This document shows, in pieces, positions 25,595 to 42,236 of a stretch of DNA of 64,000 nucleotides. Origin of the DNA: Acanthococcus lagerstroemiae (lineage: Eukaryota; Arthropoda; Insecta; Hemiptera; Eriococcidae); NCBI GenBank assembly GCA_031841125.1, contig CM063106.1, forward strand, positions 6,758,001-6,822,000, given 5' to 3'. Under the pieces are notes generated by a model. It had not been told where the DNA came from, searched no databases, and saw only the letters and a program-made list of their open reading frames with translations. Within the stretch, counting starts at the first letter, position 1; each line of letters opens with the position of its first letter. A program made the translations under genes and the position numbers.

Positions 25595-26721
25595 TCACCA
25601 TATGCTGTATGAGGCGTCATCCTGATACAGAGTCATAAAGAAACCAATAAACGTAAGATATATCACAATGTTCCCAATGAGGGTTAAAATGCAAGAATCT
25701 ATCAGAACCTGGAACACAAGAACATTAAATTACTAGGTAGAATAAGAGGTCTTTGAACTACTACAAAAACTGATTGATGAAATCTTCCAAGCTCACACCA
25801 TCTTGCGCAGGTATAACGTTATACTTACAACCTCAGTTCTAGCTAGCACTATTGGCAACGCAAATGAAGAAACGACTAGACCCATAGTGATGAATATCGC
25901 GAAATTCATACACGACTGATTTGGATTTCCATATCGTTCTTGGTGTCCACGAGCTATTAACGTTGGCAAAGGTGCGAGAATATAGAATAATGAGACCATC
26001 ATCGGGTACCAAGCTCTACAAGCACACGATTAGTTAAGTTGAACATGCAAGCTGATAAATAACAGTCATATGATCAGTAGCTTAGTTGCTGTCGATACTT
26101 ACGTGTGCAACACGCATGCGATTATAAGAAGCGTCATCCCAATGGATCCTGTAAATGCAAGAGCCACCAATCTGAAAATAGGAAAATTTATATTCAAATT
26201 TGACTTCTAAAGTTCTGGTTTAGTTATCTACGAACTTCGTTACAGAAGACACACTGTTACGATAGGTATCTAACATTGCTCCACATCAGGTAGAGTTTTC
26301 TCTTTCAATTGAATTCGAAATACGACTTCAAATAACATTTTTACACACCGAAAGCCCCAGGAGACATACGTAGATGATTTTACAATAATTTGGTTTGAAG
26401 TCGAAATAAAACATCTTCAAAAGGTTATGATTGGCTTCGCGTACAGAAATAAAACGATAACACGATGTACTTACGCTGCTCGTATGATGAACCACGTACA
26501 CGAAAACATGAAATGAAACAAAAAGAGTCAATTTAGTTAGTAATAGGAGCAATAACATTTGTATTCAATGAAAATCGAAATGATGATCAAAACATAAGTT
26601 TTCTAGAGCCAAATTAGCACACAGAAGCAAAACATAAGTACATTTACCTCCTGAGAGGTAAGACAGCCGGCTTGAATAAGAGAAAATAAGTAATTTATCG
26701 CTCACCTTTCATACCAGCCAT
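25595..26721 (-). CDS. LEPROTL1: LEPROT/VPS55-like endosomal membrane protein
   Basis: This small four-pass membrane protein belongs to the leptin receptor overlapping transcript (endospanin)/VPS55 family, which acts in late-endosome to vacuole/lysosome trafficking and limits surface display of receptors. Coding exons on the minus strand are 26721-26706, a proposed 1-nt exon at 26475, 26171-26103, 26015-25829 and 25708-25595, giving 128 aa against about 131 in mammals. The N-terminus MAGMKALVALAF matches the family start MAGVKALVALSF. Four hydrophobic segments follow, with family blocks at VVSSFALPIVLAR and SYSIW at the C-terminus. Without the 1-nt exon the frame breaks between exon 1 and exon 3. 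The gene is divergent from SEC61B. An upstream non-coding exon ending near 27016 is possible (CAG before GTACGT). LEPROT and LEPROTL1 cannot be separated here. Confidence 0.88.
26475..26475 (-). other. Proposed one-nucleotide coding micro-exon
   Basis: On the minus strand the sequence reads ...TACGAG-CAG|C|GTAAGT..., which is a good acceptor, one base, then a perfect donor. Exon 1 ends ATGAAAG before GTGAGC and the next clear exon starts ATTGGTGGC after TTTTCAG. Only an extra base (or 1 mod 3 bases) between them restores the frame. One C gives AAA-GC-A, that is K-A, matching the family N-terminus exactly. Using the weaker GAG acceptor gives a 4-nt exon CAGC and one additional Ala. Flanking introns would be 230 and 303 nt. 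Confidence 0.6.
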
Positions 26722-27568
26722 TTTGAGAGTATTTCTCAACAAAGTTATTGCCGAATGTAATTGAACGCTAGTACCTAAAATAAACAGACCACAATGATAG
26801 CGAAATTAAACGTCTATGTTCTCAATTATAAACGCCGTGACAGAACCATACTAGATTAGAGTTGATCTGTTTTGTCGGACATTCGGTTCCTTCTTTTTTT
26901 CTAATTTTCAAACGAGATAGTAATAGTTAAATTATTCAAAAAATTCGCGCGTCTATATTAATTGTAGAATATGTTTTAAGGTTTTGAGTCACAAGAAATC
27001 AAGCCAAGACGTACCTGCTACCTGGACGTACCGTTTTGTGATTACTCCATGATAAAACACTGCCTCCGCTATAGCAAGGATAATGACAATGCCACAACAA
27101 CATGATGAAACGGGAAAAAAATATAGTTTGGATAATTTTGCCAGCTGATGAAATTATGATTTAGATGGATTAGTGTCAATAAAACGGCCCTTAGACGAAC
27201 TTTTAAAAGGCATCTTTCTCCAGCGTATGATTGTGATGGAATACAAAAGATGACGATTTGACAACTCAGCACTACCACTACTGCCACATACGACTACTAC
27301 GATTACTACGATCTACAACACAGCAGAACACAACATCCAACGTGATAACACGTGTACAAAAGTGTAAATAATAGAGTACTAGAAAACCAGTAAAGCGAAC
27401 CAAACTCGCCAATTTTGTCGTTCCTGTCTACGAACTCATTTGCAAGTGTTCAACATATTACTGGTGAAGTCTGCAAGTATTCAGCTACCATCTGTGATAA
27501 ACTCGTAATTCCGTTAAAGATTAGATTGGTGTGCTTCCTACTGATTTTAATCTCTCCAACGCGTGAAT
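26722..27568. promoter_or_regulatory. Divergent promoter region, LEPROT-like / SEC61B
   Basis: About 850 bp separate the two start codons, and the genes point away from each other. The region must hold both promoters and 5' UTRs. A possible minus-strand 5' UTR acceptor (TTTTAG before GTACTAGCG) lies near 26776. I see no clear TATA box. CACGTG-like words occur near 27350 (ACACGTGT). Confidence 0.5.
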
Positions 27569-28563
<995 letters not shown>

Positions 28564-28845
28564 AGTAGCGTTGTTTTGTAATATTATATCTCATTATGAT
28601 TTATATTTCAAACGTTTAAGGAAATTTTTTGAATTACAGCAGTGCAATCAAGTCAAACTGGGATTATACAATATTGATTCATTTTAAATACTGTGTAAAT
28701 GAAATACCTAATAGGGGGAAACGTCATTTATTGAATGATCGATTAATTTGATTTCATATTCCATGCTATTTGTTACGTAATTCAATTACTTGAAGTTTTT
28801 CTACGTGTTGTTGTCCTGGTTTGTATAGCTTTATTTATTTCTGTC

Positions 28846-28851
28846 AATAAA
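28846..28851 (+). terminator. Polyadenylation signal of SEC61B
   Basis: AATAAA lies 283 bases past the stop codon, downstream of a T-rich stretch, and is the first canonical signal after the stop. Confidence 0.6.
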
Positions 28852-29794
28852 AGATTTATTCAAATATGTTTGAACATGGAGACAAGTTTTGTTTTCAAAT
28901 CCAAGCGTTCGTTGATCAGAATCTTGAAGTCCGTAACACCATCAATCGTCTTTCTGATCGACGAAATTAAGAGGATGCAATCAGGAAATTAAGAGATGGT
29001 AGTTATTTTAAATAATTGAGCGGTCCTTCTGATGAAAGCTATTAGTCAACTTGTCCTTCTGTGGATTTTAGTAGATTGGTCTAGAAAAGACCGTCCACTA
29101 AAAAAGCTCGCTAAATACTTCAGTGATCTAATGAATATTCACTGCTGTGCTACGATCCACAAACCAAATCAAGCTCAATAAGAATGATGTCATTCTGCTT
29201 TTTGAGAATGCTGTAACTCGAAAACTGCTTTTTGTAGTTATGCCATTCTGTGATACTTATTGAAATTCATTTTCAGAAAAAATTTAGTTGAATTCGTAGA
29301 AAGATATCTTCTCTTCTCAGTTTCAGGTGTCGAAGTCCCCACATGCACATATGTATGTAGTACCTGTTTTCGATTTGAAAACTACCTTACGCTAAAAATT
29401 TCCCGTATTTTTCAGAAGCAAACATTTGAATAATTTAATTCAAATCACTTGTACGATTCAACATTAATCTTTTCATTTGAAGATGAAACAAGAACAATTT
29501 CGATTCAAATTAATGTTAATTTGATCGGACCGAGTTCAATCACACAATAAGCGGCACACCAACTTCCAAATACTACATAATATATTCGCATCAGTAATTA
29601 CATTGTTGGTTGAATTATACGACTGGATTTATATTATACCTACAAAATGACACTGATAGGAATTAACTGAAAGTGATAACATGAAATGAAACGTTTGTCA
29701 TCTTACAAGCACTGCTTTGAAAAATATGTCAGAACAGAAGAGTCCTGGGCATCATGCATCGTCAGCAAATTAGGAAATGCCAACTGATAGATCT
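28852..29794. other. Intergenic between convergent SEC61B and cyclin-Q
   Basis: AT-rich sequence that should hold the end of both 3' UTRs. No further exon, RNA gene or repeat was recognised. Confidence 0.5.
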
Positions 29795-31032
29795 TCACAA
29801 ACCTTCACTGGCTTCTTTATCATAACAATCCATCATACGCTCGGCGATTTCCCACAATTTATCTCTCGTTAGGTCGGGATCAAATACCTTTCAACAAATA
29901 ACATAGTTTACAGAATGCATACAAGATTTTGAAGAAATTTGTCTTTCCTACAGCTCGAATTGTTAGATTATTCTACTACCGAAAACCAGTTGAATCCGTC
30001 ATCTTCGTTGGTATTTGGGACTGAAATACCGTGGCACTGTAAAACAAGAAATAAACTAGCGATAGCTAACGGCTCGGCTTTATAGTTCACAACTGCAGGA
30101 TCGTGATGGAAATCCTACGAAAAATATTCACGTTAGTTATACATATCCACTAATCCCCACGGACGGCTACAAAAGTTAATACCAACAGTCAAGAATGCCA
30201 TTGCGTTTTGTATTAATGGGACGTCCTTCCAATCTTGCGGACGCAACCATCCTTTCAGTGTTCGATAGTACTGTAGCAAATACTGTAATCATTAAGTGAG
30301 ATTACGAGACGATGAACCAATTAATTTTAGATATAAGTTTTAAATAACAGCCGAATAGGCGAGCACGTACTTTGTAAGGGTCCGGAAAAGACAGCTGGAA
30401 TCGTATCATCCGCATAATAAGAAGTTCCGCTTGAACAATTGCATCTCTCATGGCCCAATAATGATCACTTAGTTCTAAAGGTGAAGACGCTCTATACAAA
30501 GTATTGTGGGAGACATTTATTACATCCCGCAATTTGAGAGGTTCATCTTTAAGTTTACTAGACATGAATAAACATGTGGAAGCAATCAGCTGAAAAAGGG
30601 AAAAAAAATCTCAACAAACAGTAAGTTCATTTGCAAACCGGGCAGAACTACATTGACTCAAACAGAACAGAAGCTCGAAAAAGAAAACATAGATGTATGT
30701 CTATCCTACACATAACTGAACTCGTTACTCACATACATATCATAATTTTTTATGTCAGTCTCTCTAAAAAACTTATGGAAAATATAAGCGGCGGTTGTGA
30801 TTGTTTGAGGTCGGCAGCCTGCTTTCATTCCTACAACCAGAGAAGATTTGTGGATAAAATAAACAAAATCTACGTAAGTTGCAACACGTACAAGATTATA
30901 ATTATCCATACCACATTCGAAGATGAATCTAATTCCCACATAACTTCCATCAAGATGCCGGTAATCTATGAGTTTCCGAGATATTTTCTCTCTCTGGCCT
31001 TGCAATTCCAATACATCTATAACGTCCTTCAT
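29795..31032 (-). CDS. CCNQ: Cyclin-Q (FAM58 family, CDK10 partner)
   Basis: Cyclin-Q (formerly FAM58A) activates CDK10 in vertebrates; loss causes STAR syndrome in humans. Six coding exons on the minus strand join in frame: 31032-30912, 30830-30733, 30589-30371, 30282-30187, 30114-29980 and 29887-29795, giving 253 aa (human 248). Recognisable blocks in order are RFIFECGMKAG, TAAYIFHKFFRETDIKNYD of the first cyclin box, LKLRDVINVSHN, the helix LRDAIVQ-like RDAIVQAELLIMRMIRFQLSF, YLLQYYRTLKGWL, the second cyclin fold around AEPLAIASLFLVLQCHG, and the C-terminal VFDPDLTRDKLWEI. The exon 4 donor is GTTGGT, weaker than usual. The first Met was chosen because it opens the frame just before the first cyclin box; the N-terminus is shorter than in mammals, which carry a disordered extension. 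It is convergent with SEC61B. Confidence 0.93.
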
Positions 31033-31862
31033 GGTACCTTGAGCAAAACAGCGAGATTAGGTTTCCTTACACGCGGATATAAGTTGGTGAAGAAGAGCAT
31101 AAGACGCGAAAATAGAGAATGCACAACGCCGGGAGCTTTCATTAAAAGTTTCATAGATACCTGATGACGATGTTTCTACTACCAACACTGTTGAGCGACC
31201 AAAAAAGAAGTAATTACTCAACGTACTGAAAGTTCAATTACTACAAAAGTTGAACTAGTTATATTTTTGTCTTAATTAAAAATAAAAAAAAAGTAATTTC
31301 CCTAATATTCTCAATTTTTACGACGTTCAATTCAGACTTCTTGTCGGCACTCGGCATCGGTCTCCATCCTCACACGACGGCGATGGCTGTTTGTTGTGAT
31401 GGTTGTGATTACTGATTAGCAATGATAATGCCAAAAGCCAAACCTTCATTACCAGTCCCCAGTGTTGCCACATGCAACACTAAAAAATTCAATATTAATT
31501 TAACCTTAACCCTTCAACCAATATGGCTGAAGGAGTTTGCGGACGTTTTGCTTCCCGGTGTACACTGTACACGACCAATTTTAATTGAGCTCATGTCAAA
31601 CAAAATTCCAATGAAATTGATTTTTGATGAGAAGCTGGCAGCAATTGTATTGACGTCAATTTGATCGTGTAAACTGGGCTTTATACAGGGTCTTCCACAA
31701 AAGTTACCCCCCCCCCCCCATTTTTTCCGAACCGATTGGCGGATCTTTGCCGGGCAAATTACCATCTTCCTGCGGTAAGGTCTAGTTTCTCTAGGGCTTG
31801 AAAAATTTTTCTCCCCCATTTATGGAAGGCTGTAAAATACCACCAACATCGGAACCTTAAAT
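31033..31862. other. Upstream region of cyclin-Q, no other gene
   Basis: Probably includes the cyclin-Q promoter and 5' UTR. There is a 13-base C-run near 31708. Short frames here have no recognisable products. Confidence 0.4.
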
Positions 31863-32111
31863 GGAAAGATGGAAAGGCATGCCTTTATGCACATCGCTGG
31901 AAAGAGCATATCCTACAAAATACGAATCCGTGTAAAAAATTTGAAAATTCATCAATTTGGGGGGCAAGGGGTCTAAAGATGACCAAAATCCATCAAAAAT
32001 CAAAGTGTCATAACCTAGCAAACAAACGATTGAAAGAGGGGTTTTCGAGGTCACGGATTCCGAATACACGATCTAACCCGGTTTAGGGCTTAAAATACAA
32101 GTTTTCAACCT

Positions 32112-32715
32112 GGTGTTGTGGGACGTACGGCGATGCACGCATGCCAAAGTGGCCCCTGAGACACCGCACCCCCGGCTCCGGAAACTACCCTTTCGGGCAT
32201 CACATCAGTACCGAGGGGAACGCTTTGGGGCCGGGCCCGAGCCCCCATTTCTCCTGGCCGGAACGGTGCGCGCATCCTGCCAGGGCCACCGCGGGGTTCC
32301 CTACTGACCGAGGTCCGCGCTCCCAGAGCACTCGCCTGGAAATTTCAGGTCCCCCGCAGCCGGACGCGCTGCCTCTTCCTCTTCACTCACTCATCGTGTG
32401 AGACTCTTCCGATTGAAGCTCCAGCCCTTGCACTGCGGGCGAGCTCTGCTCCAGCCCTGGTGCTACGGGCGAGCTTCATTTCTTTTTTCTAATTTGCTCT
32501 CCATCCGAGTCCTGGAATCTGCCCTTTCAAGCATTACTTCAGACACGTCGGGGAGGCTGTTAGGGCTGTCTGAGCCCTATTCCCTTCTGGCCTAAAAACC
32601 GGCCTAGGTCGAAAATTCTGGCGAGTTGCTACGTGGGCTGGAACCCGGGACCTCCGGATTCTGAGACCAACGCGCTATCCACTCGGCCAACCAGACCTCA
32701 TTTCGGCCAACCAGA
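32112..32715 (-). mobile_element. Chimeric SINE: tRNA head, LINE-like 3' tail
   Basis: Read on the minus strand, this 604-bp insertion opens with a tRNA-like head. The A box TTGGCCGAGTGGATAG is near 32690 and the B-box region GGGTTCCAGCCC is near 32640. The shared SINE body follows to about 32490. A long GC-rich tail then ends GCGTGCATCGCCGTACGTC. The tail parallels the 3' region of the R1-type LINE at 35.3-35.6 kb: both have GCGCGTCCG, GAAATGGGGGCTCG and TGCGTGCATCG in the same order. The whole is flanked by an exact 14-bp duplication CAAGTTTTCAACCT (32098-32111 and 32716-32729), so head, body and tail moved as one unit. Plus-strand frames across it are artefacts. The head start is partly duplicated (two TTGGCCGA copies). 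Confidence 0.8.
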
Positions 32716-33555
32716 CAAGTTTTCAACCTAAATTTGGTTTTCCTATTCACAAATTTTTTACTTTTCTGAATGCAGATTATTAAAGTGGCTTCACGCACAT
32801 TGTTGAATAAGGAACTTCCTCCAAAGTATGATTCCATGAAAAAAATTTCAAAATTCATCAAATTTGGGGATAAGGGGCCTAGAGATGACCAAAATCCGTC
32901 CAAAATTGAAGTATCATGACCTAGCAAACAGACTATCGAAAAGGGGGGTTTCGAAGTCGCTTATTTCGAATGTCACACTTTCCTCCCGATTCAACCCGTT
33001 TTAGGGCCCTAAAATTCAATTTTAGACTCAAAAGTGATTCGAATTTACAAATTTTTAAATTTCTGAACGCAAGTTATCAAAGTGGCTTCATGCACATCGT
33101 TGGATAGGGCAGTTCCTCCAAAATACGAATTCGTGAAAAAAAAAATGGCAATAAATTCATCAATTTCGGGAGACTGGGTCTAACCCTGGCCAAAACCTAT
33201 CCAAAATCAGATACCTAAAAGTGTGCTGCCATTTACAAATTTTTGAATTTCTCGTTGCAGATTATCCAAATGGCTTTATGCACGTCATTGGAAAGTGAAG
33301 TTCCCCCAAAAACGAATCTGTGCGAAAAAAGTTTGGGTTCATCACGTGATTTCCTACATCCAGCACATCCTAGGGCCCCGAAATCCGAAATTTGAATGAG
33401 AAAAGTGGTGTCAAGTACAAAACCCGGCATGTAGCGTGGTAATATGAATAAGCGGGCACACGATGGCCGTCTGTCTATTCAGATTTAAACGCAACATTAC
33501 TGTGCTCTCTGTGGCGCCGTGAAGGACAACAGAAAATGCAACGATTCGGGGGGGA

Positions 33556-34343
33556 GGGGGGGGGGAATTTCGCTGGTTTTTGAAGAATTTTATCGAAACT
33601 CGTCAGGAAAAAATGTTCGATAATCTCCGGAGAATTTCTTCGGAAACTTCAGGGAAAATCTCGGAAGATTTTTAAGGAATTTCATCGGTATTGTTGGAAA
33701 AAAATTCCAATAATAACCAAAGAATTTCTTCGGAAACGTCGTGGAGAATCTCCGATAAATTTTACAGGAACTTCATCGGAACTCGGGAAAAATCTCCGAT
33801 AATTTGTAAGGAATTTAAACGGAAATTGTTGTGGAAAATTCCGATAATGTCCGAAGAATCTCATCGGAAACCTTTAGACAAAATTTCCTATGATTTCCAA
33901 AAAGTTTCATCAAAATTCTTCGAGGAAGTTTTTCCGATAATTTTGGGAGCTTGTCATAGGAAATATTCGGGGGAATACTCCAATGGTCTAATAATTCAAA
34001 AATTATCGGAAAATATTCTCGAAGAGTTTAATGAAATTTTTTTGGAAATCATCGGAATTAGTTTCTAACAATTTCCGATAAAATTCCTTAAAATCTATCG
34101 GAGATTTTTCCCGAGTATTTCCCAGAAATACTTAAAAAATTATCGAAAAATTTTCTTAAAGAATTTTGAGGAAATTTCTTGGAAATCATTGGAAATTTTT
34201 TCCAACAATTTTCAATGAAATTCCTTAAAAATCATCCAATATTTTCTCCGACGTTTCCAAAAAATTCTTTGGAAATTCTTGGAATTTTTTCCCAACAAAA
34301 TTCCGGTGAAATTCCTTAAAAATCGGCGGAGATTTTTCCATAT
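33556..34343. repeat. Degenerate minisatellite, inverted halves
   Basis: Words such as TTCATCGGAAA, AATCTCCGATAATTT and AAGGAATTTC recur every 35-45 bp from about 33570. After about 34075 the same words appear as reverse complements (GAAATTCCTTAAAA, ATCGGAGATTTTTCC). The array therefore forms the symmetrical core of the surrounding palindrome. A plus-strand frame across it is a repeat-driven artefact. Confidence 0.7.
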
Positions 34344-35255
34344 GACATTCGGAATCAGCGACCTCGAAAACCCCCTTTTCGATAGTCCGTTTCCTTGGTC
34401 ATGATCTCATGATACTTTAATTTTGGACGGATTTTGGTCATCTCTAGGCCCCTTAACCCCAAATTTGATGAATTTTGAAATTTTTTCAAGGATTCATACT
34501 CTGGAGGAAGTTTCCTTTTCAACGATGTGCGTGAAGCCACTTTGATAATCTGCATTCAGAAAGTCAAAAGTTTGGTAATATGGAACCAATTTTAGGTAGA
34601 AAATTTGGATTTTAAAGCCCTAAACCGGGTTAAATCGTGTATTCGGAATCCGTGACCTCGAAAACCCCTCTTTCAATTATTTGTTTGCTAGGTTGTGACA
34701 CTTTGATTTTTGATGGATTTTGGCCATCTTAGGCCCCTTACCCCCCAAAATTGAAGAATTTTGAAAATTTTTTCACGGATTCGTATTTTGCAGGATATGC
34801 TCTCTCCAGCGATGTGCATAAAGGCATGCCTTTCCATCTTTCCAACGTCTGAAAAATCAGTAAGAATTACCTAAATGGCCCCCTATCAAAAATGGAGTTT
34901 GGATTGTTGATTTCGAAAATTGTATCAGATTTCTGATATGACTTCGACTTGGGTCCCAAACATCCGCACGAGAAGCCAACTTGAAGTGAAGGGCTCATTG
35001 GGGTGGAGGCTGATAAAATAATGTTACAAATTCTATCACTCGTGTAATTTTTCAGTTTGTCGGGAAGGGGGGGGGCTTTCATAGCATTTAGGGGGCTAAG
35101 CCTCCGCCTCCTATCTGAATTTGCTGTACCAAATTTTCAATTTCTTAGTAAAAATGGGCAAAACGGTCAAAATTGGGTCCAAATCAAGAATCTGATTAAA
35201 TTTTCAAATTCAGCGACACGGAAATCATTTTTTCAACGCACTTCAATTTCAAAAA

Positions 35256-37248
35256 TAATAACAATAAGATAATAATAATCAACATCACTTGGTGAGCTTA
35301 TGCCGATGCACGCAAGAGCCAGTGTGGCTCTCCAGACATTGCACCACTGCCTCCGGGAACTAGTATTGCGTCAGTGACCAGAGGGACGCATTGAGGCTGG
35401 CTCGAGCCCCCATTTCACCTCTCCGCTTCGGATTCGGGCTGGCCTGTCAGGCCACTATGGCACACCCTACTAATCGAGGCAACACTCACCCAGCATTAAC
35501 CTGGAATTCGGGTGCACTACAGACGGACGCGCTTCCTTCACCCCTCACCTCCTCGTCTTGATACATGTGGTGACGCGGGAAGGTGACGACATCGGGGAGA
35601 GCCTTGCCGAGGGGTCCGCAGCAGCTGAAGCAGCTCTAGGATGGTACAAAGTTGTAGTATCCCGTGGTGTGGGGTTTTGTCGGCCATCCGCCTCGACCCC
35701 TCTGACTGCATGTTCTTCTTCATGATGGTCGAGACAGAGGCCGACAACCAGTTCCATCAGCTTCCACCCTTCAACATTTCCGGAACCAAGGTGTCCGGCG
35801 CGAGTGACGATCGATCACGCCGTCATCGCTATTGTTGCCGGGATCGATAGCTATATTACCGTCCCGCGCCTCTCCTGCTCCCAAGCCTCACACCCAGTAG
35901 CGTATCTAGTATGAAATCATGTTGGGGGGGGGGGGGTTGAGACTTTGATTTTAACGGTATTCCTAATAATAAAACGTGTTAAATGAGCATATTTTGACAT
36001 TTTTAAAGCTTTTTTTGGCCACGGGGGGTGAACCTAGAACCACCTCCTTAAATACGCTACTGCTTACACACGAACAAAATGTGCCAGGATTTGTCCTCCG
36101 TCCCCCGATCACAGTGCGTGCACACGGGGCTTAGTGCTATCGCCATCAGATGTAGGTACGTACCGAAACACCCGTGGCCGCTTAGAACTTAGATCAAGTG
36201 GAAGTTCCGAGGTCGCGTATCAGCGCCCGTATCCACACGCCCTTGGTCGACTGGGCGAGTACACGTCCTTCCACTTACGAAGTATGAACTACTGGATGTC
36301 CAGCTTCACCCGAAAAGCCTCCCGTTTCGTCTTTGCTTCTTTCTTCGCACCGTATACCTCCGCTATATCGCCGACTTTGAGTTCGATTGATGGTATACAT
36401 GCAAACATGCCTACTGCCTCCAAAAAAATAGTGCGGTACGCACTGACACACTTCATCGCAGATTTTCGCTGGACCTTTTCCATCTCCGCTCTTCTGTATC
36501 TTGATGGCATCCGCAAACACTGGCAACCCGTATAGGCGAACCGACATGATGACGTTAACGTACATCATCTACCTCTTTGTCTGCCTACGTCCTCCTAGGT
36601 TCGACATTAGACGGGACAGCTGCTTGGCTACTCGATCCGCCTTCTCAGCTGCCCGCGGTACTTCAGGGCTGCACAGAGCCCAATCTCCACACCTTTTAGG
36701 ACAAAGGTGGGTGGGCTATACTTGCGTCACGTCGTAAACAGTACCACCTCCTTCTTCCGTACTGCCAAGCACAGCCTTGCTAACTCGATCCAGAGGGCTA
36801 GCATCTCCAACGCCTGGTTAACTCGTCGCCTGACTTCTGCTGTCATCTCAGCTTAATAAATCACCAGTGTGTCGTCGGCATAGCAGATCAGCTTGACACT
36901 TGTGGTAATGTCAGTCTCAGCAGTCCGTTGAAGGTGACGTTTCACAGGGTAGGTCAAAGTGCTGATCCCTGTGGAACGCCACGGGTCATTTCTCTGGTAA
37001 CGGGACCGGCCGCTGATTGCATCTCTATTCGGCGAAGTAACTACGAATGATCGGTAATTTTAACCAACGAATTAGAAAAATGATTCGAGGTGACCACCAT
37101 CTTCTTAAATTCCCCGATGACCTTCACGATCGAGATTGTGTCCGTCATTGACAGGACTGCAAAATTAATTTTCAGAGCATGAACTGCGACAGAACATCTT
37201 TGCTTGCCGAGTGCATGTGGCTTTCTCAAGCTGTCCATCAGCTAAATC
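35256..37248 (-). pseudogene. R1-type non-LTR retrotransposon, truncated
   Basis: On the minus strand this begins inside the reverse transcriptase and runs to a 3' tail. GVPQGSAL (motif C region) lies near 36970, the catalytic YADD at 36882-36871, and the thumb region with SAYRTIFLEAVGMFACIPSIEL near 36370-36450, a pattern typical of the R1/TRAS clade. A degraded C-terminal region follows, then a tail rich in ATT/ATA units near 35256-35290. Frameshifts and stops, for example right after GVPQGSAL and after YADDTLVIY, make it dead. The 5' part (endonuclease, ORF1) is missing. CAATTTCAAAAA at 35244 and CAATTCAAAAA at 37249 look like an aged target duplication. A MITE is nested at 35895-36062. 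Confidence 0.8.
35895..36062. mobile_element. hAT-like MITE nested in the LINE
   Basis: Ends CAGTAGCGTAT (left) and ATACGCTACTG (right) are perfect inverted repeats over 11 bases. Flanking octamers CTCACACC and CTTACACA agree at 6 of 8, as for an aged hAT target duplication. The 168-bp interior holds a long G-run and is non-coding. It postdates the LINE it interrupts. Confidence 0.75.
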
Positions 37249-37554
37249 CAATTCAAAAACAGATCAAATAACCCTCGATAACTACTAGAATAAATAAAAC
37301 AGAAGTAAAACAATTTTATAAATCATATATTCAGCAAATTTATAGTAAACCGTTTCGAAAATTCACTCCGAGTTCGTTCTCGTTGCTTTGTAATAACTGT
37401 TTACCTCCTAACGAAAAGAAATTAGGATTATATAATAGGTATTTAAACAAAAGATTTTAAAAATGTATTAAATTTGCGACTTAGGAAATATTAAATGATA
37501 AGCTAACAAACATTCGCTTAAAATAAATTCGCATTTAATCCGCATTACACCACG

Positions 37555-42236
<4,682 letters not shown>

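Larger units (their letters stand above)
31863..34843. mobile_element. Foldback-like palindromic element
   Basis: Two arms of about 0.5 kb face each other. The left arm is 31863-32974, of which 32112-32729 is a later insertion plus its duplicated site. The right arm is 34344-34843. Each arm holds two diverged units of about 235-250 bp; marker words are GGAAAGATGGAAAGGCATG at the outer edge, ACCTAGCAAAC, and TTCGAA/GTC with the G- or C-run in the middle. Two further degenerate direct units follow the left arm at about 33020-33190 and 33230-33345. The centre (33556-34343) is a minisatellite. Long inverted arms made of tandem units around a repetitive core are the hallmark of Foldback elements. 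I see no transposase, and no target duplication could be fixed. Confidence 0.65.

Noticed and set aside
32113..32401. Two overlapping plus-strand frames rich in Pro, Arg and Gly
   Set aside because: They lie antisense in the GC-rich tail of the chimeric SINE and match no family.
32640..32700. A functional tRNA gene
   Set aside because: A and B boxes are present, but the anticodon stem pairs poorly and the same segment continues into the SINE body in all three copies.
33691..34068. 125-codon plus-strand frame
   Set aside because: It runs through a degenerate minisatellite and its residues mirror the repeat unit.
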